The translations under genes and the position numbers were made by a program. Below are positions 31,321 to 38,770 of a stretch of DNA of 64,000 bases, in pieces (positions within the stretch are counted from its first letter, which is position 1; each line of letters opens with the position of its first letter). Source of the stretch: Streptomyces asiaticus (GTDB lineage Bacteria > Actinomycetota > Actinomycetes > Streptomycetales > Streptomycetaceae); the NCBI RefSeq assembly GCF_018138715.1, contig NZ_JAGSHX010000002.1, forward strand, positions 146,382 through 210,381, given 5' to 3'. The notes below the pieces were generated by a model, which saw nothing but the letters and a program-made list of their open reading frames with translations, did no database searches and was not told the origin of the DNA.

Positions 31321-31539
31321 CATTCACCGAGCTGGGGCCGAGGAGCTGCTACCGCCGCGCTGCGAGAGCTGCTCGGCGTCGCACCGCGGCGTCCGCTGCA
31401 CGCCCGCGTGGCTGCGGACAACGTCGGCTCCATCCAGGTCCTGAAGAAGTACGGATTCGTGGTCACCGGCAGCGAGCGGGATTACGCGAACGGGCGAGGC
31501 GAGGAAGTCGACGAGGTGCTCTTCACCTTGCTCGGCTGA
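31321..31539 (+). pseudogene. GNAT acetyltransferase, C-terminal remnant
   Basis: The frame ending at TGA 31537-31539 reads SWGRGAATAALRELLGVA, then RPLHARVAADNVGSIQVLKK, YGFVVTGSERDYANGRGEEV. This is the acetyl-CoA binding loop (GRGAAT), the conserved N-x-x-S helix and the YGF strand of a GNAT enzyme. Strands 1-3 and a start are missing; the ATG at 31314 is in another frame. It directly precedes the recombinase fragment. Confidence 0.7.
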
Positions 31540-31591
31540 CCCACACTGTCAAAGTCATCAAGAGAGGTAGTAGGGGCGGGGCCTGAAGTAG

Positions 31592-31867
31592 TTCAGAGAA
31601 GCCTGCATCCGCTGCCCAGTCCTCCAGATGGACCCCCGCCAGAAGCCCCGCCTCATCGAGATCATCCAGAACCTCCGCGAACGCATCCGCGAGGCCCGCG
31701 CCAACGGCTGGCTCGGCGAGGTCGAGGGACTCCGGGTCAGCTTCGACGCCGCGATGGCCAAACTCAAGAGCCTCAAGAACACCCCCACCGACGGACGCCC
31801 TCAACTGGTTGACCTCGGCATGCCTGTCTTCACTGACGACGCACCACCGCTTCAGTCAGATGAGTAG
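31592..31867 (+). pseudogene. C-terminal tail of a large tyrosine recombinase
   Basis: From 31592 the frame reads REACIRCPVLQMDPRQKPRL, then a charged helix with NGWLGEVEGLRVSFDAAMAK, ending QLVDLGMPVF. This parallels the C-terminus of the recombinase at 14524, which has EHACIRCPMLSVNPKMLPRL, GWQGEIEGVDLTLNFLRSK and VDLGIPGF in the same order. A stop codon at 31589 closes the frame upstream, so the catalytic domain is gone. It records loss of a second, diverged element of the same recombinase class. Confidence 0.8.
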
Positions 31868-32151
31868 GTGTTCTTCTCCTAGTGCGTTGAAGCACGGCGC
31901 TCCGAGATCCAGATGGTCAGCAGATCGAGCTCGCCCACTGTGACGGATCGTCGTTGCGGAGGGCTGGTGCCCGAGGTCACAATGCGTGGAGGTGCCGGGT
32001 GGTCATCCCGGCGAAGTGTTGGAGGCGCTGCTTGTGAACACCGCACCGCGGTGCGCCTCGCCATGCGCGCCAGACGCTGACCACTTCGCTTCGCCCGCCG
32101 GCTGATCTGCTTCGTTCACGGCGGGCGCTTCCCCTTTGGGAGACCACCGTA
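31868..32151. promoter_or_regulatory. MFS upstream region with palindrome and hairpin
   Basis: This 284-base leader holds a perfect 12-bp palindrome (GCACCGCGGTGC, 32043-32054) and a hairpin with 8-bp arms (32093-32100 and 32119-32126) that ends 25 bases before the GTG of the MFS gene. The hairpin could act as an attenuator or mask the ribosome binding site. Confidence 0.4.
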
Positions 32152-33453
32152 GTGTCCGAAGACTTCGGGACGGTTGATTGCCGTCCTCTGGCAACGGTTC
32201 TTGCCGCCAACCTCGTTTCGCTCGCAGGCAATTGCCTCACCTACATGGGCGTGCCGTGGTTCGTGCTGCAGAGCACGGGCAGCGCCGCCAGGGCCGGGAT
32301 CGTCGCGTTCTGCACGCTGCTGCCCGCAGTGCTCGCTGCGCTCGTCACCGGTCCGGTCATCGACCGGATGGGGCGACGCCGGGTGAGTGTCGCCTCGGAT
32401 CTCGCCTGCGGGGTCGCCGTTGCGGCGATCCCGCTGCTGCAGTTCGCCGGCATCCTGCTGTTTTGGATGCTGTGCGTGCTGATGGCGATGACAGGGCTGT
32501 TCCGGGCGCCGGGTGAAACCGCTCGCGGCGTGCTGTTGCCCACGCTCGCCGAACGCGCCGGAATGCCGCTGACCAGGGCTGCCGGGCTGTACGACGGTGC
32601 GGCACGCTGTGCGGCGCTGACGGCATCCGCTCTCGGAGGTGTGCTGATCGCCGTACTCGGAGCCGAGAACGTCCTGTTGGTGGATGCCGCGACCTTCGCC
32701 GTGGCGGCGCCACTGTTCGCGTTCGGAGTGCGTGGCCTGCCCGAGGCGCAGGCCCAACGACGGGCCGAGCCGACGTCGCTGCGTGCCTACCGTCGTGAAC
32801 TCGCGGAAGGATATCGCTTCGTGGCGATCACGCCGCTGCTGCTGGGCCTGTGCCTGATGACGCTGGTCACCAGGGGCCTCGACCAGGGGTGGAGTGCTGT
32901 GCTCCTGCCCGTGCATGCCCGTGAGGAGCTTGATGGTGCCGTCGATCTTGGTCTGCTGAACGCGGCGTTCGGGGTTTGCGCTCTCACAGGGGCGCTGGTT
33001 TGTGGGGCGGTGGGTAGCCGCTTTCGGCGGTGGCCCGTGTTCACGATCGCCTTTCTCATCGGGGGCCTGCCGCGCTTCGTGGTGGCCGCCTTCACCGACA
33101 CCTTCACCCCGTTAGCCGTGATCATGGCGGTAGAGGGTCTTGCCTTCGGTGTGCTCAACCCCATCATGGCCACCGTGACGTATGAGACGGTGCCGGAGGA
33201 CCTGCGCAGCCGCGTGCTGAGCGCGACAACGGCCTCGGTGCAGCTGGTCACTCCGCTGGGCGGACTGGCCGCGGGCTTCCTAGTGGATTCGGTCGGCTTG
33301 TCCTCCACGCTGCTGGCGGTTGGCGGTGTGTATCTGCTTGCCACGCTGTGCCCGGTGATCTTCCCGGCCTGGAGGCAGATGGACCGTATCGGTTCTCCCC
33401 AAGGCAGGGCGGAGGGCTCGCTGCCGCAGGGTTCAGGGGCGAAACGGGTGTAG
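32152..33453 (+). CDS. MFS transporter, DHA3 (MefA-like) type
   Basis: 433 residues with ~12 hydrophobic segments. Family marks are the opening LATVLAANLVSLAGNCLTYM, motif A-like GPVIDRMGRRRVSVASDL, and PGETARGVLLPTLAERAG, which is typical of macrolide-efflux-type MFS proteins. GTG 32152 is the only start before the first helix; its upstream region is weak in Shine-Dalgarno signal. The gene is intact and stands alone, facing downstream of the recombinase fragment, as resistance cargo often does. Substrate cannot be inferred. Confidence 0.88.
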   Translation: MSEDFGTVDCRPLATVLAANLVSLAGNCLTYMGVPWFVLQSTGSAARAGIVAFCTLLPAVLAALVTGPVIDRMGRRRVSVASDLACGVAVAAIPLLQFAGILLFWMLCVLMAMTGLFRAPGETARGVLLPTLAERAGMPLTRAAGLYDGAARCAALTASALGGVLIAVLGAENVLLVDAATFAVAAPLFAFGVRGLPEAQAQRRAEPTSLRAYRRELAEGYRFVAITPLLLGLCLMTLVTRGLDQGWSAVLLPVHAREELDGAVDLGLLNAAFGVCALTGALVCGAVGSRFRRWPVFTIAFLIGGLPRFVVAAFTDTFTPLAVIMAVEGLAFGVLNPIMATVTYETVPEDLRSRVLSATTASVQLVTPLGGLAAGFLVDSVGLSSTLLAVGGVYLLATLCPVIFPAWRQMDRIGSPQGRAEGSLPQGSGAKRV

Positions 33454-33583
33454 TCACGAGATGGCCGTTTCGGCGCTGCTCACGAACACCTGACGTCGGT
33501 GCTCCCCGTCGCGCTCAAGCGGGGGCCCGGCCTTCTTAGTCCGGAAAAGAGCCCCCGCCATAGCTGATGCGCTCGGACGGCGC

Positions 33584-34024
33584 ATGCAAGCGGTTGACGC
33601 CCGCGTCCAGGTCACCCACCACCACATCAACCGGCCCCCGGTCCCCCGCAAACACCCGCGGAAGGACTGTCCCTTCTGCGTCATCGTCCACGAAGGCGCA
33701 AAGGCCACGATCATCCGCGAGTGGAGTGACACGATCGCGATCGTGCCCCGCAGCGGCGGCTGCGTCCCGGGTCACCTGCTCGTCATCCCGCGATGTCACG
33801 TCGACGACTTCACCGTCGACCCCGTCGTCTCCGCCACCACCCAGCACCGCGCGGCCGAACTCGCCGCAGACATCGGCGGACAGTGGGACTACCTCACCTC
33901 CTGCGGACCGGACGCCACCCAGACAGTGATGCACCTGCACGGCCACCTCGTGCCCCGCACCGCCGACGACGGCCTCGCCCTCCTCTGGACCCACTCCGCC
34001 AGTGAAAAGGAGCCCGCCCGATGA
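33584..34024 (+). CDS. HIT-family nucleotide hydrolase/transferase
   Basis: 146 residues. Visible HIT features are the zinc-type Cys pair (DCPFCVIVHEG), the strand IAIVPRSGGCVPGHLLVIPR with following His, and the histidine triad MHLHGHLVPR (H-x-H-x-H). HIT proteins hydrolyse or transfer nucleotides such as AMP-linked substrates. The triad is complete. ATG 33584 lacks a strong ribosome binding site. The TGA overlaps the ATG of the next small gene, which joins it to the duplicated module. Confidence 0.85.
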   Translation: MQAVDARVQVTHHHINRPPVPRKHPRKDCPFCVIVHEGAKATIIREWSDTIAIVPRSGGCVPGHLLVIPRCHVDDFTVDPVVSATTQHRAAELAADIGGQWDYLTSCGPDATQTVMHLHGHLVPRTADDGLALLWTHSASEKEPAR

Positions 34025-34197
34025 AGCGACTCTTCCGCCGCTGCGCCACCGCACCCGGCGCTCTCACCCCCGAGGACCAGGCGGCCGTCGACGCGTTCCG
34101 TGCGATGCTCGCCACCAAGAAGCACGTGACGGTGCCGTCCGTCAACGGCCGACGTGCGGGCCGCCCGGGCACGCACCTGTGGGGGCGAGCCGCATGA
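34021..34197 (+). CDS. 58-residue protein sharing its C-terminus with the GGDEF protein
   Basis: ATG 34021 overlaps the HIT gene stop (ATGA). The N-terminal half is MKRLFRRCATAPGALTPEDQ and a short helix. From about residue 31 it reads ATKKHVTVPSVNGRRAGRPG then THLWGRAA, identical except for one residue to the end of the diguanylate cyclase at 21188. Its TGA overlaps the ATG of an ASCH fragment, the same junction as at 21862. So this may be the ancestral gene from which the cyclase acquired its tail. Confidence 0.7.
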   Translation: MKRLFRRCATAPGALTPEDQAAVDAFRAMLATKKHVTVPSVNGRRAGRPGTHLWGRAA

Positions 34198-34307
34198 GCG
34201 CCGCCAAGCCCGTGCTGCCGGAAGGCGACTGGATCCGCGGCATCACCATCAAGCAGTGGGCCACCTGCATCCTCACCGGCGCCAAGACGATCGAGAACCG
34301 CTCCGGG
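34108..34307 (+). repeat. 200-bp duplicated segment, copy 2
   Basis: Matches 21776-21978 with three substitutions and a 3-base deletion (CAGCCGTGG has become CAGTGG, removing a Pro codon). It ends abruptly at 34307, where unrelated sequence begins. Confidence 0.92.
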
Positions 34308-34320
34308 TCCACAAGGATGC
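34194..34320 (+). pseudogene. Third ASCH gene, 5' fragment
   Basis: From ATG 34194 it repeats the first ~38 codons of the ASCH gene at 21862 (GITIKQWATCILTGAKTIEN), lacking the Pro of the QPW motif. It then runs into foreign sequence and TAG. The truncation coincides with the 3' end of the lower-GC gene on the other strand, which likely arrived by insertion here. Confidence 0.8.
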
Positions 34321-34337
34321 CTAGGAAATCCTTTGTG
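34310..34337 (-). terminator. Terminator of the gene at 34321
   Basis: Inverted arms at 34310-34318 and 34328-34337 (one bulge) overlap the stop codon of the minus-strand gene. Low GC, with T/A-rich arms unlike the rest of the window. Confidence 0.5.
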
Positions 34338-35319
34338 TCTCAAGTAGGTAACTGAACGGGGATTCTGGCCTGGCAGGTCGTGAGAAGCCTGCCGCTGCTC
34401 CCAGCGCAGCGAAAACGGCCCCCCAGACATCGGCTTGGTGCAGTGTCCAGGCCGCACCAGCACCCGCAAACGCTAGCGCTGTCACTGGACGTCCCCACGC
34501 GCGGCGAGCCCGGCGAAGCTGTGAGGCGTGGTCCGCGATCGACTCTGACCGCTCGTGCAGCATCCGTGGGCGGTCAATAGGTTCGGCGGCTTCGAGCCCG
34601 CGGACGAACTGCCGAAGGTCTTGAGCGTAGGCCTTGTACGACGCACCATGTTCGCGCCGATAGTCCAAGATCTCGTTCAACGGGACCTGGGACAGGTCGA
34701 TGCCGACATTCAGGATGTCTTGGTGCAGAATCTGTGCTGTCCTTTCAGCCTTGCCGCTTCGCGCTCTAGTCGCCTGGCTTAGGTCACCGACCAGGTGGAT
34801 CCGGTGATCGGACACTTTCGTCTGCGCGGCAAGGCCTACAGTCAATAGGACGGCAGCGCGTACTCGTTCCGGCATGTCGACCATGTCCGGTCCCAGGTCT
34901 GGCCGTCGACGGATGACAGTTCCTGAGCGCAGCATCTGCTCTACGACGAGGTGAGCGCTAGCGAGTTCGGCGACGAGGTGGGCAGTGGAGATGGTTTCCG
35001 TCGCCGCCAAATGTCCCATGCTGATGAAAGCGGGGCCGCCTGCCCGGCGGCTGTGTGCCGCCGCCTGTTGGATGGTTCGAGCAGTGTCAGTATCCAGCCA
35101 GGTTCCTGGCGCAAAGTTGTGCAGCAGGCCAGCCTGTTGCAGGGGCTGCGCTAGCTCCGCCTCTTGAGCCACCGTTGCACAGAAGTGATCTTCGGGCAGA
35201 AGAAGCGCGAGCCCGTCAAAGTAGAGCAGAAGGCTCTTCATCTGGCCCACGGACCGTTCATCCCAGATCCAACCGGGGTAATAGTGTGCAAGTTCGGATG
35301 GAACCCCCTGAATCGTCAT
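34321..35319 (-). CDS. Hypothetical protein, possibly DUF6236-like
   Basis: 332 residues from ATG 35319. It opens with ELAHYYPGWIWDERSVGQMK and SLLLYFDGLALLLPEDHF, a YYP...D...LLY-D pattern I associate with DUF6236, a family of unknown function. A helical middle and a hydrophobic C-terminal segment (PVTALAFAGAGAAWTL, residues ~290-320) follow. Base composition is clearly less GC-rich than neighbouring genes, and it has cut an ASCH gene copy, so it was probably acquired separately. The role is unknown; such solitary genes often belong to defence or toxin-type cargo. Confidence 0.6.
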   Translation of the reverse strand: MTIQGVPSELAHYYPGWIWDERSVGQMKSLLLYFDGLALLLPEDHFCATVAQEAELAQPLQQAGLLHNFAPGTWLDTDTARTIQQAAAHSRRAGGPAFISMGHLAATETISTAHLVAELASAHLVVEQMLRSGTVIRRRPDLGPDMVDMPERVRAAVLLTVGLAAQTKVSDHRIHLVGDLSQATRARSGKAERTAQILHQDILNVGIDLSQVPLNEILDYRREHGASYKAYAQDLRQFVRGLEAAEPIDRPRMLHERSESIADHASQLRRARRAWGRPVTALAFAGAGAAWTLHQADVWGAVFAALGAAAGFSRPARPESPFSYLLETQRIS

Positions 35320-35499
35320 ACGGTGAGTCTGGCACCGCGACGCGCTTGTCGGCTGGTGAATCTCATGAACTGGGCAGCATTGGACACCGCTGTGACAGCA
35401 GCCTGATGCCACCAGTCGTACAGGACGCGAGCCCTCTCGGGCGTGAAGTACGCGGGGGTCGGCACCACCCAGCTCTGCGGTGCTCCCCCCCTCCCCGCC

Positions 35500-36203
35500 C
35501 AGTCTTTACGTGGCGTCCGGGAAGACCGCAGAGGTCACCGTCCCCTACGGGAAGCTTAAGCCGGGCACGACCTACACCTTCCACACCTCCGCCTACGACG
35601 GCAGCCTGTATGAGACGACATGGTCACCGTGGGCGAAGTTCCGCATCCGCAGCCGGTCCGTGGACATCAAACTCCCCGAGCCGGACAAGAACGCGCCGAA
35701 GGTCGACCTGGACGCCTACCAGGAACCACAGGAGGGGCGACCGGAAGGTCATCTGCCCGGACGGCTGGGCAGCCAAGTCCGGCAACCCCGACGCCACCAC
35801 CGTGCCGGAGCTGACACCGAACAACAAAGACTCGGCGAGTTGCGATGAGTTCGCCTACGCCGCTTCCTACAACAGCGGCGGCATGCCGGCTGCCAAAGGC
35901 GGCCTGAACGAGGTCACCTCCGGCGACAAGTGCGTGCAGACCTACGCCACCCGCTCCACCCAGGGGGAATGGCACCTGTACGACGACATCCGCACCGCCG
36001 CACCGATCTGGAAGGAGGTCTGCGGCCGCTCCACGATGTCGGGCTGGATCAACTCCGGTTCGATGGCCGGGTTCCCCGGGAACTTCTCCGCCCCGGGCAA
36101 GTTCCACCTGCTGGACAAGGACGAGTACTGGGTGGCCTTCCCCGAGTTCGCGCACTGCGACGCCAGCAAGGCGATCGTGACGTGCACCGTCCCCAAGCCG
36201 TAA
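35500..36203 (+). pseudogene. Remnant of a secreted polymorphic-toxin-like protein with NucA/NucB-type nuclease end
   Basis: The first piece (~35510-35735) encodes a fibronectin-like/repeat segment (VASGKTAEVTVPYGKLKPGT, TYTFHTSAYDGS, FRIRSRSVDIKLPEPD). After a frameshift near 35740 the second piece reads VICPDGWAAKSGNPD, then SCDEFAYAASYNSGGM, GEWHLYDDIRTAAPIWKEVC and stops at 36201-36203. CDEF-x-FA-x with a downstream Gly-rich loop resembles NucA/NucB DNases that end large wall or toxin proteins. No start remains. A SUKH immunity-like gene faces it. Confidence 0.55.
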
Positions 36204-36221
36204 GGCACCCCTGAAACACAA

Positions 36222-36265
36222 GCGGCCGGTGCGGGGAATCAGCCTCCCTTCGCCGCACTGGCCGC
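36222..36265. terminator. Bidirectional hairpin terminator
   Basis: 13-bp arms (36222-36234 and 36253-36265, one G-T pair) lie between the convergent nuclease remnant and the SUKH gene. Confidence 0.75.
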
Positions 36266-36274
36266 CGTGATCAC

Positions 36275-36925
36275 CTACAGGTCCGTAAGGCGCCGCATGC
36301 CGTCCTCGACGCCGGTACGGGCGTGGACCCAGTCCAGTCCGCCCCGGTTCAACACCGGCGTCTCATGGATGTTCTCGGTGCCATCCGGCATCCGCAGACA
36401 GCGGCGTTCCTCCAGGGCCGCGGCAGTGGCCTCCAGCCAGTCCGCAAGCGGCCAGCCATCGGTGCCGCCTGGCAGGGGCTCGCTCTCCTGATCGACCGCC
36501 CAGGTGCCGAGGTTCCCATATGTGGGCTCGCCTTCACGGGCGTCGAGATACAGGCCGTACCAGCCGTCGCCGGGGTTGCAGGCAATCGGGATCAGACCGG
36601 GCTCGCGCTCCCAGTCCTGGACCTGCGTCAGGTACAGGCGCTTGACCTCCTCAAGCCTTAGCCACGTCCGGTGCATCGGGAGCCAGCCAGCCACCGCCCA
36701 CTCTTCAATGGCGTCCTCGGGCCAGGAACCGATCGCACCGTCGTGGAGCCGGTACCAGGCGCGCAGCACGGGCGGCAGGCGCAGCCCAATCTCTTCCTCC
36801 AGAGCAGCAATCTCCTCCTCGCCAGCGGGAGACCGCAGTAGGGCGGCCGAGGCCGGAGCATACTCACACAGCCACGCCTCGACGCGAGCCCACGCTTCCG
36901 CCATCCGCGTTATGTCGTCGGTCAT
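36275..36925 (-). CDS. SMI1/KNR4 (SUKH) family protein, likely immunity protein
   Basis: 216 residues. The SUKH core is clear: EEEIAALEEEIGLRLPPVLR, AWYRLHDGAIGSWPEDAIEE, IPIACNPGDGWYGLYLDARE and GNLGTWAVDQESEPL. Bacterial SUKH proteins neutralise nuclease and other toxins of polymorphic toxin systems. ATG 36925 follows GGTGAG; GTG 36934 is an alternative. It converges on a NucA/NucB-like remnant, a natural cognate toxin, although the pairing is inferred from proximity only. The frame is intact, so immunity has outlived the toxin. Confidence 0.85.
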   Translation of the reverse strand: MTDDITRMAEAWARVEAWLCEYAPASAALLRSPAGEEEIAALEEEIGLRLPPVLRAWYRLHDGAIGSWPEDAIEEWAVAGWLPMHRTWLRLEEVKRLYLTQVQDWEREPGLIPIACNPGDGWYGLYLDAREGEPTYGNLGTWAVDQESEPLPGGTDGWPLADWLEATAAALEERRCLRMPDGTENIHETPVLNRGGLDWVHARTGVEDGMRRLTDL

Positions 36926-37114
36926 GAGGCTCACCGTACCGAGGGCGCGGATTTGAAAGAGGGAAGATCACATCCGATGCGGCACCGCACAGGGCCTGGG
37001 TGCAGATCGAGGTCCCTGGCGGCCCTCCAAGCAGCCACAACCAGCCCAGCCCACCCGGAACCGAGCGGCTTCACCAGCAGCCCCCACTCCCCCGCGACTC
37101 CGCCGTGCTCCAAC

Positions 37115-37129
37115 TATCACGCCGTGATA
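37115..37129. promoter_or_regulatory. parS-like palindrome, copy 1
   Basis: TATCACGCCGTGATA, perfect 6-bp arms around GCC, ~70 bases upstream of the lipoprotein gene. One of four copies within 3.7 kb around parAB. Confidence 0.8.
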
Positions 37130-37199
37130 TGCACCCTTCTTGGCCAGCGCTGCACTCTGTCTCACAGCACCCGCATCCGTCCGCGGTCATGGCAGAGTC

Positions 37200-37808
37200 A
37201 TGCGCATGCTTACCTTGATACTGGGAGCACGCAGACACTTCGCTGCGACCGCTCTCTTACTGGGTGCTGTCGTGTCCCTGACCGCCTGCGGTGAGCAGCG
37301 CGGCACGGACGTGGCAGTCGGCTCTTCGACCACACCCCCGAGTTCCAGTTCCAGTTCCCCCGGCGCTTCTCCTTACGTGGAGCCCGGGATCGTCGACGGT
37401 GCCCCGCACCACGGGGACAACAATGCCTACCGTCGCTCTGGTGAGATGTCCGCCGCCAGTGCCAAGGACGCTCAGAAGGAAGCCGACCGTATCGAGCCCG
37501 TGCTCAAGCGACTGTGGGGGCAGAAGAAGTGGGATCCCAAGAGCGTGCGCGCGGCGTTGCTTGAACTGGGGTACGAAGAGGAGCGGACCGGGCCGAAGGG
37601 AGAGCACTTCGGCGGGACGCTCACCGTACGGGAGATGGATCCGCGCTACGAGGTCGACCACAACGTCACTCCTGAAGGCGCCTTGATCGGCCTTCGCGTT
37701 CATGACGACGCCTGCGTCACAGCGTTCGTCCAGAAGATCAATTACGAGGTCAAGACCAACGGGCCATTCATGGAGACCGGCTGTTTCGAGCCGTCCTACG
37801 GCCACTGA
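37200..37808 (+). CDS. Lipoprotein
   Basis: 202 residues. The N-terminal signal is RRHFAATALLLGAVVSLTAC with lipobox LTAC, so the Cys is lipidated and the protein held on the outer membrane face. A Ser/Pro-rich linker follows, then a globular domain (EADRIEPVLKRLWGQKKWDP, GLRVHDDACVTAFVQKINYE) with two further Cys. ATG 37200 or ATG 37206 starts it. Family not recognised. It is flanked by two parS-like sites but there is no reason to link its function to partition. Confidence 0.75.
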   Translation: MRMLTLILGARRHFAATALLLGAVVSLTACGEQRGTDVAVGSSTTPPSSSSSSPGASPYVEPGIVDGAPHHGDNNAYRRSGEMSAASAKDAQKEADRIEPVLKRLWGQKKWDPKSVRAALLELGYEEERTGPKGEHFGGTLTVREMDPRYEVDHNVTPEGALIGLRVHDDACVTAFVQKINYEVKTNGPFMETGCFEPSYGH

Positions 37809-37893
37809 GAGCCGGTGCGGGGCACGTTTCGGCGAGGCTCCCTGGACGGGCTCAAGCCGTCTGCATGAACGCGTCCGGCCTCTCGGCATCGAT

Positions 37894-37908
37894 TATCACG
37901 CCGTGATA
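37894..37908. promoter_or_regulatory. parS-like palindrome, copy 2
   Basis: TATCACGCCGTGATA, identical to copy 1, in the gap between the lipoprotein and CYTH genes. Confidence 0.8.
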
Positions 37909-37967
37909 GTCGGAAGGCGCTTGCACCGATACCTCGTACCGAAGGCGTGATTATTGTCCCTTCCCCA

Positions 37968-38540
37968 CTACTGAGGAGTCTCCGGGCGGATTCCGTACTC
38001 GGCCAGCCACGCCAACAACTCCCGCTGGGCAACCCCGACAAGTCTCCCTCCGGTGAAGCGAACGTCATCCGTCACCTCAGCCACGCATTCCGGAGGCGGC
38101 ACGAAAGCCAGCGCCTCTTCATCGCTGGTGAACTCGGCCTCCCCCAGGACCAAGCCCTCCAGAGGGCCGTCGAAGACATCAACGCCCAGGGGAGGAACGC
38201 TGAACCGTGTCTTGGACAACACCGCGGCCGGCAGCGAGGCGAGCACGTCGTACTCGGCCTCGGACAGGTACGTATTCGTGATCAGCCCTTGCACGGCACC
38301 TGGCCGATCAGCAGGCACTTTCTGGGTGAGCTTGAGCTCACAACCGCCGATATCCGGGCGCTCTGCCCGCCTCAGACGCAGACGTGTCCCTACCAGATAC
38401 CGGTCCGTGATCATACGAGTGACTGTGACCGACGAAGGAGCCGGAGGCCCCGCAAGCAAGAACCGTCGCTCCCGCTCGACACGCGCGTACTTCCCCTGGC
38501 TGACGACCTCACCCTGCACAACACCAGCCCGCTCCGTCAT
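37968..38540 (-). CDS. CYTH-domain protein
   Basis: 190 residues. CYTH (adenylate cyclase class IV / thiamine triphosphatase fold) enzymes bind triphosphate with paired charged residues in a beta tunnel. Visible are ERERRFLL (the E-x-E-R-K/R-F start), ITDRYLVGTRLRLRRAE, ELKLTQK, GLVLGEAEFTSDEEA and VAEVTDDVRFTGG. The alternating Glu/Arg/Lys pattern is complete. ATG 38540 follows GAGAGG (38549-38554). It is divergent from parA across the iteron region. The substrate, probably a nucleoside or inorganic triphosphate, is unknown. Confidence 0.85.
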   Translation of the reverse strand: MTERAGVVQGEVVSQGKYARVERERRFLLAGPPAPSSVTVTRMITDRYLVGTRLRLRRAERPDIGGCELKLTQKVPADRPGAVQGLITNTYLSEAEYDVLASLPAAVLSKTRFSVPPLGVDVFDGPLEGLVLGEAEFTSDEEALAFVPPPECVAEVTDDVRFTGGRLVGVAQRELLAWLAEYGIRPETPQ

Positions 38541-38578
38541 GGAACGAGCCTCTCAGATCAAGCTGATCGGCACCGGAC

Positions 38579-38675
38579 GCCCACGATCAATTGAGACATG
38601 AAGCCCGCACTCGTCTCATCCGATCGTGGGCACCCCAGGTCACCGGCTCCACTCTGCCCACGATCGTTTGAGACA
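38579..38675. repeat. Three 20-bp iterons upstream of parA
   Basis: Copies at 38579-38598 and 38656-38675 are direct; the copy at 38611-38631 is inverted. All share GCCCACGATC, then two variable bases, then (T/A)TGAGAC. They occupy the divergent CYTH/parA region together with parS copy 3. Iterons here are expected to bind a replication initiator or the partition repressor. Confidence 0.85.
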
Positions 38676-38682
38676 GGACAAT

Positions 38683-38697
38683 TATCACGGCGTGATA
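38683..38697. promoter_or_regulatory. parS-like palindrome, copy 3
   Basis: TATCACGGCGTGATA, the same site read from the other strand (centre GGC), 7 bases after the last iteron and ~74 bases before parA ATG 38771. Confidence 0.82.
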
Positions 38698-38770
38698 CCT
38701 CAGAGCCGGTTGCTACCTAGGTAACGTGTCTGTGCTTGATTGGATCACGCTCGTTAGTAAGGTGTCAGGC

